This document shows, in pieces, positions 15,973-23,875 of a stretch of 64,000 nt of DNA (position 1 is its first letter; the number at the start of each line of letters is the position of its first letter). The notes below the pieces were generated by a model. It was not told the origin of the DNA. It did no database searches and worked only from the letters and a program-made list of their open reading frames with translations. Source of the stretch: Streptomyces sp. KL109B (lineage in GTDB: Bacteria; Actinomycetota; Actinomycetes; Streptomycetales; Streptomycetaceae); the NCBI RefSeq assembly GCF_030766935.1, contig NZ_JASERL010000006.1:372001-436000 (forward strand), in the 5' to 3' direction. The position numbers and the translations under genes are program-made.

Positions 15973-17942
15973 CACCTCCCGACGGGCATGGTGCCCTCGA
16001 CGGCGTCCGCGTCCTCGACCTCACGCAAGTCATGGCGGGCCCGTACTGCACGATGCTCCTCGCCGACCTCGGCGCCGATGTCATCAAGGTCGAGCAGCCG
16101 AACGGCGGCGACCAGACCCGCACCTCCATGGGCACACCACGCCCCGGCAGCGACACCCCCGCCTTCCACGCCCTCAACCGCAACAAGCGCAGTGTCACCC
16201 TCGACCTGCGCACCGACAGCGACCGCGCCGAGTTCCTGCGGCTCGCCGCCGAAGCGGACGTGGTCGTGGAGAACTTCAGGCCCGGCGTCGCCGACCGCCT
16301 CGGCGTCGGCTACGAAGCCGTGCGCGCGGTCCGCCCGGACGTCGTCTACGCCTCGATCTCCGGATTCGGCCAGTACGGCCCGTACGCCGACCGGCCCGGC
16401 TACGACCTCATCGCGCAGGGCATGGCGGGCGCCGTCAGTGTCACCGGCGACCCGGAGGGCCCACCCGTGAAGTGCGGGCTGCCCGTGGGCGACCTCGGCG
16501 CGGGCATGCTGTGCGCGCTCAGCATCGCCGCCGCCCACGTGCACCGGCTGCGCACGGGGGAGGGGCAGTACCTCGAAACCTCCCTCTACGAGGCCGTGTT
16601 GGCGATGTCGGTGTGGGAGTCGGTCGAGTACTTCTCGGGCGGCGAGCCACCACAGCGCCTCGGCTCCGCCCACCGGATGTCCGCGCCCTACCAGGTCGTC
16701 CGCACCAAGGACGGCCACGCCACCATCGCCGCGAACAACCAGCGGCTGTGGCTGCGGCTGTGCGAGGCCCTCGACCTCCAGCACCTCGCGGACGACGAAC
16801 GGTTCGCCACCAACACCGACCGGATGCGCCACCGCGCCGAACTCATCGCCCTCCTCGAAGGGCGGCTCGCCGCCACCAGTACGGAGGAGTGTGTCACCCA
16901 ACTCCTCGACGCGGGCGTCCCCTCTGGCCCCATCCTCGACTACGGCCAGATCCTCGACCACGACCCGCACGCCCGCGCCCGCGGCATGGTCGAGGAGTAC
17001 GACCACCCGGTCGACGGCCGCAGCCGCGTCGTCGGCTTCCCGGTGAAGCTCGCCCGCACCCCGGCGCGGCTGCGCCGCCACCCACCCGTGCTCGGCGAGC
17101 ACAACAGCGAACTCCTGCGAAGGGAGGACGAGTTGCCTTCCGATCACGGCGAGGGCTCCGTCACCTGGACCCGCCACCCCGTCCCCGGCACCGCCGCCCA
17201 CGCCGCCCACCTCACCCTCGCCAACCCCGACCGCCTGGGCGCCCTGACCCTCCACATGTACGACCAACTGGAGCGCGCCTGCCAGGAGATCGACGCCGAC
17301 CCCGGCATCCGGCTCACGGTGATCCGCGGCGCGGGCGGCCGTGCGTTCGCGGCCGGCACCGACATCCGCGAGTTCCGGGACTTCGCGAGCGGCGCGGACG
17401 GCGTCGCCTACGAGGCGCGGGTCGCGCGTGCGGTCGACCGCCTGGCCGCCCTGCGGATGCCGGTCGTCGCGGCGGTCGAGGGCCCGGCGGTCGGCGCGGG
17501 CAGCGCCCTCGCGAGCTGCTGCGACGTGGTGCTGTGCACGCCCGACGCGGTCTTCGGCGCCCCCATTGGCCGCACCCTCGGCAACTGCCTTTCCCCCACC
17601 GTCATGGCCCGCCTCTACGCGGGCCTCGGCCGCGCCCGCACCCTGCGAGCGCTGCTGGCAGGGCGTCTGATCACGGCGGCGGAGGCGTACGAGGCGGGGT
17701 TCGTGGCGGAGGTCGTCGACCCGGCGGACCTGGACGCCCGCCTCGCCGACCTCACCACGGAGATCGCCGGCTGCGCCCCGCTCACCCTGGCCGCCCTGAA
17801 GGAGGCGGACCGCCGCGTCCTCGCCGCCTCCGCCCCCGGCCACGCCGAAGACCTGTACGCCCGCGTCTACGGCAGCCGCGACTTCGCGGAGGGCGTGGCG
17901 GCGTTCCTGGCCAAACGGAAACCGGACTGGCAAGGCCGGTAG
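15969..17942 (+). CDS. CaiB/BaiF CoA-transferase fused to an enoyl-CoA hydratase
   Basis: 657 residues in one frame. Residues 1-388 form a family III CoA-transferase, with LDLTQVMAGPYCTMLLADLG, IKVEQPNGGD and catalytic Asp146 in PGYDLIAQGMAG. Residues 395-657 form a crotonase-fold hydratase/isomerase with oxyanion block FAAGTDIREF and GPAVGAGSALASCCD. The two are usually separate proteins. Between them, TTG 17133 (codon 389) is in frame and preceded by AAGGGAGGA with 5 nt spacing, so the hydratase could also be made separately. The gene probably activates an acid to its CoA ester and then hydrates or dehydrates it, ending the operon. Confidence 0.87.
   Translation: MTPPDGHGALDGVRVLDLTQVMAGPYCTMLLADLGADVIKVEQPNGGDQTRTSMGTPRPGSDTPAFHALNRNKRSVTLDLRTDSDRAEFLRLAAEADVVVENFRPGVADRLGVGYEAVRAVRPDVVYASISGFGQYGPYADRPGYDLIAQGMAGAVSVTGDPEGPPVKCGLPVGDLGAGMLCALSIAAAHVHRLRTGEGQYLETSLYEAVLAMSVWESVEYFSGGEPPQRLGSAHRMSAPYQVVRTKDGHATIAANNQRLWLRLCEALDLQHLADDERFATNTDRMRHRAELIALLEGRLAATSTEECVTQLLDAGVPSGPILDYGQILDHDPHARARGMVEEYDHPVDGRSRVVGFPVKLARTPARLRRHPPVLGEHNSELLRREDELPSDHGEGSVTWTRHPVPGTAAHAAHLTLANPDRLGALTLHMYDQLERACQEIDADPGIRLTVIRGAGGRAFAAGTDIREFRDFASGADGVAYEARVARAVDRLAALRMPVVAAVEGPAVGAGSALASCCDVVLCTPDAVFGAPIGRTLGNCLSPTVMARLYAGLGRARTLRALLAGRLITAAEAYEAGFVAEVVDPADLDARLADLTTEIAGCAPLTLAALKEADRRVLAASAPGHAEDLYARVYGSRDFAEGVAAFLAKRKPDWQGR
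17120..17135 (+). promoter_or_regulatory. Internal Shine-Dalgarno and TTG start within the CoA-transferase/hydratase fusion
   Basis: AAGGGAGGA followed 5 nt later by TTG, in the same frame as the long gene and exactly at the junction of its two domains. It looks like the relic, or a working version, of an independent start for the hydratase. Confidence 0.5.
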
Positions 17943-18000
17943 GCCCCGCCTCTTTGCCCAGCCCCCTCACCCAGCCCTCTGACCGAGGCCCCCTGGACAC

Positions 18001-18017
18001 CACCCCATAACGGGGTG
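18001..18017. other. Small inverted repeat between operon end and class V PLP gene
   Basis: CACCCC-N5-GGGGTG in the 123-bp gap. It could be a weak terminator stem or an operator for the gene starting at 18066; there is no T tract. Confidence 0.3.
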
Positions 18018-18065
18018 ACCCTACGCAAAGGCGGGATCGCGTTGACGGGGAGCCCAGGGGGAATC

Positions 18066-19487
18066 ATGGGAAACAGCGCAGGAGACAACGGCCGGGACAC
18101 ACACGGCGCGGCGGACTTCGCACGGCTGCGGGCCGAGGAGTTCGGCTACCTCGACGAGACACACCAGATCTACCTGGACCACACGGGCGCCGCCCCGGTA
18201 CCCCGCAGCCTGCCCGCCGCGCACGCGGCACGGCTCGGCGGCGCCGCGTACGGCAACCCGCACACCGAGAGCCCCGCATCCGCCGCCTCGACCGAACTCG
18301 TGGAAGCGGCGCGGCGGCGAGTGCTGCGCTTCCTGGACGCGGACCCGGCCGAGTACACCGTGGTGTTCACGGCGAACGCCTCACAGGCGGTGAAGCTCGT
18401 CGGCGAGGCGTACCCCTTCGGCGGCAGGACCGGCAGCCTGCTGCTGACGCAGGACAACCACAACTCCGTCAACGGAGTACGGGAGTTCGCGCGCACGGCG
18501 GGCGCGAAGGCGGGCCTCGTACCGTTCGACGGGAACGCGCTGCGGGTGTCGGACGCCGCGGTCCGCCGGGCGCTGACCGGTCGGCGCCGCGGCCTGTTCT
18601 GCTATCCGGCGCAGAGCAACTTCAGCGGCGTACGGCATCCCCTGGAATGGGTGGCCGAGGCGCGCGCCGCCGGATGGCACACGCTCCTCGACGCGGCCGC
18701 TTACCTGCCGACCGGAACCCTCTCGCTGCGCCGCGTGCCCGCCGACTTCACCGTCGTGAGCTGGTACAAGGTGTTCGGCTACCCGAGCGGCGTGGGCAGC
18801 CTGGTGGCTCGGCGCGAGGCGCTGGCCGCGCTGCGCCGCCCCTGGTTCGCGGGCGGCACCATCAAGGTCGTGAGCGCGCGGGCCCGCTGGCACCGCATGG
18901 CGCGGGCCCCGGAAGCCTTCGAGGACGGCACCCCCGACTTCCACGCCGTACCGCAACTCGTCACCGGACTCGACTGGTACGAGGACGTGGGCGCCGCCGC
19001 CGTCGCCGCACACGTCGACCGGCTGACCGGGCGGCTGCTCGCGGGCCTGGCAGGACTGCGTCGCCGTGACGGCGGGCCGCTCGTCCATGTCTACGGCCCG
19101 CGCGACACCGAACGGCGGGGTGGGACCGTCGCGTTGAACGTTCTGGACCGGCAAGGGCGCGTCGTCGACGAGCGGATCGTGGCGCGGGAGTGCGCGGCGG
19201 CCGGGATCTCCGTACGGACCGGGTGCTTCTGCAATCCGGGCGCGGGCGAGGAGGCCTTCGCCATCGCGCCGCGCCTGCTGCGCAGGACCGGCGCGCGCAG
19301 GCGCCGCGCCGACACCATCGACGGATACATACGGCGCCTCGGACTGCCGTCGGGCGGGGCGGTGCGGGTGTCGCCGGGCATCGCCAACACGCCTGAGGAC
19401 ATCGACCGGTTCGTGGAGTTCCTCGCCGAGACGTTCTCGGCGGGCACACCCGTCAGCGAGGGGCTCGCGCCACGTCTGGTGTGCTGA
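18066..19487 (+). CDS. Class V PLP enzyme resembling the sulfurase domain of MoCo sulfurase
   Basis: 473 residues from ATG 18066 (GGGGGAATC just upstream). Fold-type I PLP enzyme with the nucleotide-like N-terminal block YLDHTGAAPVPRSLP, PLP-binding Lys235 in VSWYKVFGYPSGVG, and a C-terminal VRTGCFCNPGAGE, whose paired Cys resembles the persulfide-carrying RTGCFCNPGAC of eukaryotic molybdenum cofactor sulfurases. No MOSC domain follows. It is therefore a cysteine desulfurase- or lyase-like enzyme of unknown substrate. It converges on the ABC gene and overlaps it by 35 bp; it has no obvious pathway partners nearby. Confidence 0.8.
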   Translation: MGNSAGDNGRDTHGAADFARLRAEEFGYLDETHQIYLDHTGAAPVPRSLPAAHAARLGGAAYGNPHTESPASAASTELVEAARRRVLRFLDADPAEYTVVFTANASQAVKLVGEAYPFGGRTGSLLLTQDNHNSVNGVREFARTAGAKAGLVPFDGNALRVSDAAVRRALTGRRRGLFCYPAQSNFSGVRHPLEWVAEARAAGWHTLLDAAAYLPTGTLSLRRVPADFTVVSWYKVFGYPSGVGSLVARREALAALRRPWFAGGTIKVVSARARWHRMARAPEAFEDGTPDFHAVPQLVTGLDWYEDVGAAAVAAHVDRLTGRLLAGLAGLRRRDGGPLVHVYGPRDTERRGGTVALNVLDRQGRVVDERIVARECAAAGISVRTGCFCNPGAGEEAFAIAPRLLRRTGARRRRADTIDGYIRRLGLPSGGAVRVSPGIANTPEDIDRFVEFLAETFSAGTPVSEGLAPRLVC

Positions 19488-21180
19488 GGAGGCGGTGCGC
19501 GGACACAGGGCAGCGGCGCCGCAGCACCAGCCAGGCGACGGCGAGGAAGGCCGTCGCGCACCCGGCGAGGACCACCCACCCCACCCACTCCGGACGCCCG
19601 AAACTGTCCCCGTACGAGGCGAGCGACGCCCGGCCCTCCGTGCCCGCGCCCCGCCACAGTTCCGGGAGGCCCGCGCCCGAGCCCAGCGCCTCGAACGCCC
19701 ACCGGTTCGTCATCGCCACACTGATCCAGCGCCCGCCCTCCGCCATCCTCGGCACCGGCACGAACGCCCCCGAGAACAGCACCTGGGGGAAGCACAGCAG
19801 CGGCAGCACCAGCGCCGCCTGGCTCGGCTCCGACACCAGCGCCGAACAGCACAGGCCAAGCGCCAGCGCCGCGAACGAGGCCAGCGCCGTGCTCGCGAAC
19901 AACGAGGCGTAGAAGGACGGTTCGGCGCTCGGCAGCCGGTCGAGGGCGCGCAGCACGGCGAGCAGCAGCGCGTCGGCCAGCAGCAACACGGGCCCGAGCA
20001 CGGTGAGTTTGGCGAGCAGATACGGGCCGAGCCGCAGCACGGTCCGCCGCTCGCGCCGCACCACCGCCAACTCCCCGCAGATCTGCGGGAGTCCGTACGC
20101 GAGCCCGAAGAAGAACGCCCCGAACGCGATCCAGAACAGCACCATCGCCGACGCCGCGGGTGACGGGTGCGCGGGATCGAAGACACCCGGCCGGAACAGC
20201 AGCGCGAACATCGCGATGATGAGGAGCGGCGAGCCGACCGTGATGGCGGCGGTGAGCCGGTCGTGCCGCAGCAGGCGCAGATCACGGCCGGAGAGCACGG
20301 CCCACTGGCGCAGCCGCCCGGTGGCCGGTGCGAAGCGTGCGCGGGGGCCGACCGGGGCTGTCGTGGCGGTTTCCGGGGCCGTCGTGGGTGCGGCCTCCGT
20401 CGAGTACAGCGCCTCGAACGTGCCGTCGGGGGAGTGGTGGTTCAGCAGCGCGTCGGGTGTCCCCGCCGGCCCGGGCCGGCCGTTGGGGGCGATGAACATC
20501 ACCTGGTCGCAGTGGCGCAGATCGGCGGGTGTGTGGGTGGTGAAGACGACGGTGACACCCCGTGCGGCGAGCAGGCGCAGGTGCCGCACCAGTTGCGCTC
20601 CCGCCAACGGGTCGAGGCCCGAGGTCGGTTCGTCGAGGAACAGCAGCTCGGGCCGGGAGAGCAGTTCGATCGCGATGCTCGCGCGCTTGCGCTGGCCGCC
20701 GCTGAGCGTACGCACCGGCTGTTCGGCGACGTCGTCGAGCCCCAACTCGCGCAAGGTGCCCGGCACCGCGCCGACATCGGTGCCGCGCAGGCGGGCCGCG
20801 TACTCCAGGGCGGCGCGCAGCGGCAGTGCCCGGTGCACGATGTCGTCCTGTGGCACGAACCCGTAGCGGAGCCCGTCCCCAGCGTCCCCGGCGTCCCCGG
20901 CGTCCCCAGCACCCCCGGCTCCGGAGTCGTCCCACCGCACCGACACCCTCCCGGAGCGCGGTACGCGCAGCCCGGCGAGCACTTCGAGCAGCAGTGTCTT
21001 GCCCGCCCCGCTGCCACCCGCGATCCCCAGCACACTCCCGGGAGCGACCGTGGGCACGTCCACCCCGGACAGCGCCACGACCCCGCCCGGCAGGGCGAGT
21101 TCGATGCCCCGCGCGGACAGCTCCACACCCGCCACGCGCCCGGTGTCCGACGCGCCACCCCGTCCTTCGGCAACCGCCAT
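19453..21180 (-). CDS. ABCG-like half transporter: ATPase fused to ABC-2 permease
   Basis: 575 residues. The ATPase domain (about 15-260) has Walker A GGSGAGKT, signature LSGGQRKR and Walker B LLFLDEPTSGLD. The permease domain (about 300-565) has six hydrophobic segments. This ATPase-first fusion is the ABCG/White layout, typical of exporters. A Gly-Asp-Ala repeat (9-bp DNA units, about 20874-20925) enlarges the loop between Walker A and the Q-loop. Start 21180 has GGGAGGA about 8 nt upstream. The transported substrate is not evident. Confidence 0.88.
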   Translation of the reverse strand: MAVAEGRGGASDTGRVAGVELSARGIELALPGGVVALSGVDVPTVAPGSVLGIAGGSGAGKTLLLEVLAGLRVPRSGRVSVRWDDSGAGGAGDAGDAGDAGDGLRYGFVPQDDIVHRALPLRAALEYAARLRGTDVGAVPGTLRELGLDDVAEQPVRTLSGGQRKRASIAIELLSRPELLFLDEPTSGLDPLAGAQLVRHLRLLAARGVTVVFTTHTPADLRHCDQVMFIAPNGRPGPAGTPDALLNHHSPDGTFEALYSTEAAPTTAPETATTAPVGPRARFAPATGRLRQWAVLSGRDLRLLRHDRLTAAITVGSPLLIIAMFALLFRPGVFDPAHPSPAASAMVLFWIAFGAFFFGLAYGLPQICGELAVVRRERRTVLRLGPYLLAKLTVLGPVLLLADALLLAVLRALDRLPSAEPSFYASLFASTALASFAALALGLCCSALVSEPSQAALVLPLLCFPQVLFSGAFVPVPRMAEGGRWISVAMTNRWAFEALGSGAGLPELWRGAGTEGRASLASYGDSFGRPEWVGWVVLAGCATAFLAVAWLVLRRRCPVSAHRLLSTPDVARAPR

Positions 21181-21356
21181 GTGCCCGTCCTCCCACCCCT
21201 GTCGGCCCGGCCCTCATGACCTGCCCCGGCGGCGGGCGGAGTACGCGCGGGGTCTCGCGGCGGGTGTCGTCAGCGGCGCGTCAGCATCGCGGCGGGCGAC
21301 GTCAGCGTCCCATCAAGGAAGTGCCGAAGGTGGGGGAGGGCGGGCATAGCGTCCTT

Positions 21357-21393
21357 GGTGATCCGCATGGATGACTGATCCGCACGGATCACC
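21357..21393. promoter_or_regulatory. Nested palindromes before the SAV_915-lysA operon
   Basis: GATCCG-CA-CGGATC (21377-21390) is a perfect palindrome; a second half-copy GATCCGCATGGAT lies 17 bp upstream and outer arms GGTGATCCG/CGGATCACC enclose the whole element. It sits 39-75 bp before the first start codon, in the 250-bp gap shared with the divergent ABC gene, and is a good operator candidate of unknown regulator. Confidence 0.45.
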
Positions 21394-21431
21394 CCGCAGC
21401 TCCACCGCCCGGACGCTCCAGGAGGCACCCC

Positions 21432-21794
21432 ATGGCAGCACCCCGCCCCGCCGAGGACCCGGAACCCGCCGATCGGTTCCCGGCCGGACCCCTGTACGTT
21501 CCCGTCCGGCCGGGCCGGCTCGGGCACGCCGCCCGACTGTTCCGCACCCCGCTCGGCGACCGTACGGCGGTCGGCTTCACCTCCGCGTACGCGCTGACCA
21601 GTACGCTCGGCACCGGCCAGCCGTGGATCCGGCTCGCGGAGCCCGCCCTGCGCGCCATCACCGCGCCCCTCGGCGCGACCGTCGTCACGGTCGACCCCCA
21701 GCTCTTGGCCCCGGCACCGGACTCGGGCGGGCGGCGCGGCGCGCCGAGCCAGCGGACGAGCGCGCCGGCGCCCCGAGTGGCGGCGACCCGATGA
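21432..21794 (+). CDS. SAV_915-type (SseB-like) small protein
   Basis: 120 residues; GGAGG lies about 8 nt before ATG 21432. The central part (about 20-95) with LYVPVRPG, RTAVGFTSAYALTSTLG and an acidic-poor C-terminal tail matches a streptomycete family of short proteins of unknown function related to the SseB fold. The stop overlaps the decarboxylase start (ATGA), so the two are translated together, which hints at a shared role. Confidence 0.65.
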   Translation: MAAPRPAEDPEPADRFPAGPLYVPVRPGRLGHAARLFRTPLGDRTAVGFTSAYALTSTLGTGQPWIRLAEPALRAITAPLGATVVTVDPQLLAPAPDSGGRRGAPSQRTSAPAPRVAATR

Positions 21795-23131
21795 CGACCC
21801 TTCACGAACCCGCCGCTGCCGCCGCCACGCCCGACCACCAGCTGTCGGTGTGGCCGGCCTCCACCGCCGAACCGCGCCCCGGCGACCCGACCGTCGGAGG
21901 TGTGTCCCTCGCGGAGGTCGCGGGCCGCTACGGCACCCCGGCGTACGTCCTCGACGAGGGTGAGGTGCGCCGCCGCTGCGGCACCTACCGGGACGCCTTC
22001 CCGGAGGCGGAAGTCCACTACGCCGCCAAGGCGTTCCTGTGCCGGGCCATGGCCCACTGGGTCGCCGAGGAGGGCCTCGGCCTCGACGTCTGCTCCGCCG
22101 GGGAACTGGAACTCGCGGTCGCCGCCGGGTTCCCCGCCGACCGGATCGTCCTGCACGGCAACGCCAAGACACCCCAGGACCTGAAGCGGGCCCTCTGGTA
22201 CGGCGTCGGCCGCATCGTCATCGACAGCCCCTCCGAGATCGCCCGGATCGCCGCGGCGGTCGGCCCCGGCGGCCACCAGAAGGTGATGGTCCGTGTCGTC
22301 CCCGGCATCAGCGCGGGCGGCCACGACAAGATCCGCACCGGCACCGAGGACCAGAAGTTCGGCCTCTCCATCGGCGACGGCTACGCCCAGCACGCCATCA
22401 CCCGCATCCTCGACCAGCCGCAGCTCGAACTCACCGGCCTGCACTGCCACTTGGGCTCACAGATCACCGACGTCAAGCCGTATCTGTCGGCCGTGCGCCG
22501 GATGGTCGGCCTGATGGCCCGCCTCCACGAACAACACGGCCTCGTACTGCGCGAGTTGGACCTCGGCGGCGGCCACGGCATCGCCTACCGCCCCGGCGAA
22601 CCCGCCATGGACCTCACCCGCCTCGCCCGCAAGGTGCGCGCCGAACTGACCGAGGCGTGCGCGGTGGCCGGGCTCACCGTGCCGCGCCTGATCATCGAGC
22701 CGGGCCGGGCGGTCGTCGGGCCCGCCGGGATCGCCCTCTACCGCGTCGTGTCCGTCAAGCACACCGCGGGCCGCACCTTCGTCGCCGTCGACGGCGGCAT
22801 GAGCGACAACCCGCGCCCCGCGCTCTACGGGGTGCGCTACGTGCCGCGCCTCGTCGGCCGGCGCGGCAGCCCGGACCACGCCGCGGTCACGGTCGTCGGG
22901 CGGCACTGCGAGGCCGGTGACGTGCTCGCCACGGACGTCGCGCTCCCCGACGACGTACGCGCGGGCGATCTGCTCGCCGTGCCGGTCGCGGGCGCGTACC
23001 ACCTGTCGATGGCCTCCGGCTACAACGCGGTCGGCCGCCCACCGGTCGTCGCCGTCCACAACGGCCACGCCCGACTCCTCGTCCGCCGCGAGTCATTGGA
23101 GGACATCCGCAGCCGCGACGTGGGCCTCTAG
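21791..23131 (+). CDS. lysA: Diaminopimelate decarboxylase-like PLP enzyme
   Basis: 446 residues, fold type III decarboxylase. Motifs: PLP lysine in VHYAAKAFL, the HGNAK turn, LHCHLGSQI, the glycine loop DLGGGHGI, the EPGR phosphate block and the C-terminal CEAGDVLA and YHLSMASGYN. It converts meso-diaminopimelate to lysine, or a related diamino or N-acyl substrate. Because it is paired with a small SAV_915-type gene and not with other lysine genes, it may be an additional paralogue rather than the primary lysA. Confidence 0.85.
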   Translation: MTTLHEPAAAAATPDHQLSVWPASTAEPRPGDPTVGGVSLAEVAGRYGTPAYVLDEGEVRRRCGTYRDAFPEAEVHYAAKAFLCRAMAHWVAEEGLGLDVCSAGELELAVAAGFPADRIVLHGNAKTPQDLKRALWYGVGRIVIDSPSEIARIAAAVGPGGHQKVMVRVVPGISAGGHDKIRTGTEDQKFGLSIGDGYAQHAITRILDQPQLELTGLHCHLGSQITDVKPYLSAVRRMVGLMARLHEQHGLVLRELDLGGGHGIAYRPGEPAMDLTRLARKVRAELTEACAVAGLTVPRLIIEPGRAVVGPAGIALYRVVSVKHTAGRTFVAVDGGMSDNPRPALYGVRYVPRLVGRRGSPDHAAVTVVGRHCEAGDVLATDVALPDDVRAGDLLAVPVAGAYHLSMASGYNAVGRPPVVAVHNGHARLLVRRESLEDIRSRDVGL

Positions 23132-23176
23132 GCTCCCGAGAGCCGCTGGGGACCGGCTAAGGCCGGTCATCCCAGC
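23131..23176. terminator. Bidirectional stem-loops between lysA and the acetyltransferase gene
   Basis: A short stem GGCTC-CCGA-GAGCC (23131-23144) is followed by a stronger one: GACCGGC-TAAG-GCCGGTC (23151-23168), extended by outer arms GCTGGG/CCCAGC with a 2-nt bulge. It separates two convergent genes and includes the acetyltransferase stop codon, so it can end transcription from both sides. There is no T tract, as is usual in streptomycetes. Confidence 0.7.
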
Positions 23177-23726
23177 GCTTGCGCTCGGCCGCCGCGGCCC
23201 CGGTCACCAGAGAGTTCGCGGGAACGTCCTTGGTGACCACGGCGCCCGCCCCCACCACGGCGCCGGGCCCGACGGTGACACCGGGCAGCACGGTCACGGC
23301 CGCGCCGAGCCACGCGCCCGCCCCGATGGTGATGGGCGCCCGGGTGATGAACTCGCTGCGCTCGGACGCCCGGACGGGGTGGTCGGAGGAGATGAGGTTG
23401 GTCTTCGGGCCGATCAGCACGCCGTCGCCGATGCGGATGCCGCCCTGGTCGTAGAAGGTGCAGCTCTGGTTGACGAAGACGTGCTCGCCGAATTCGGTAT
23501 GGAGCCCGAAGTCGGTGTAGAAGGGCGGGTAGAGGGTGACGGAGTCGGGTAGCGGTCCGCCGAAGATCTCCGACAGCAGCGCCGCGCGCGCCGCCCTGTC
23601 GTCGAAGGGCAGCACGTTGAGGCGGGACGTCAGCGCGGTCACGCGCTCGATGCGCTCGGCGACGCGCGCGAACTCGGGCGTGCGGACGTACAGGCGGTCC
23701 TGGGCGGGGGAAGTCATGGCCGTCAT
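23157..23726 (-). CDS. Hexapeptide-repeat sugar O-acetyltransferase (LacA/Maa type)
   Basis: 189 residues. N-terminal maltose-acetyltransferase-like helices (1-60) and a left-handed beta-helix (about 70-180) with FYTDFG, NQSCTFYDQGGIRIGDG, PKTNLISSDHPV (catalytic His) and GAVVGAGAVVTKDVP. It acetylates the 6-hydroxyl of sugars or similar acceptors with acetyl-CoA. ATG 23717 is an alternative start; neither has a strong ribosome site. It stands alone, divergent from the sulfatase. Confidence 0.88.
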   Translation of the reverse strand: MTAMTSPAQDRLYVRTPEFARVAERIERVTALTSRLNVLPFDDRAARAALLSEIFGGPLPDSVTLYPPFYTDFGLHTEFGEHVFVNQSCTFYDQGGIRIGDGVLIGPKTNLISSDHPVRASERSEFITRAPITIGAGAWLGAAVTVLPGVTVGPGAVVGAGAVVTKDVPANSLVTGAAAAERKRWDDRP

Positions 23727-23875
23727 CCAAGTGGTGCGTGCACGACGCGATCAAACAACGGCGGAGGCGGTGGCGGACAACGTCCGGTTGTACGCGTTCG
23801 TCTTGTACGTGTTCGTAGGGCCAAGAGCGCGAGTCGAACCGCGTAACTGGGGTGGAATGGTGTGAATCTGGCGAT

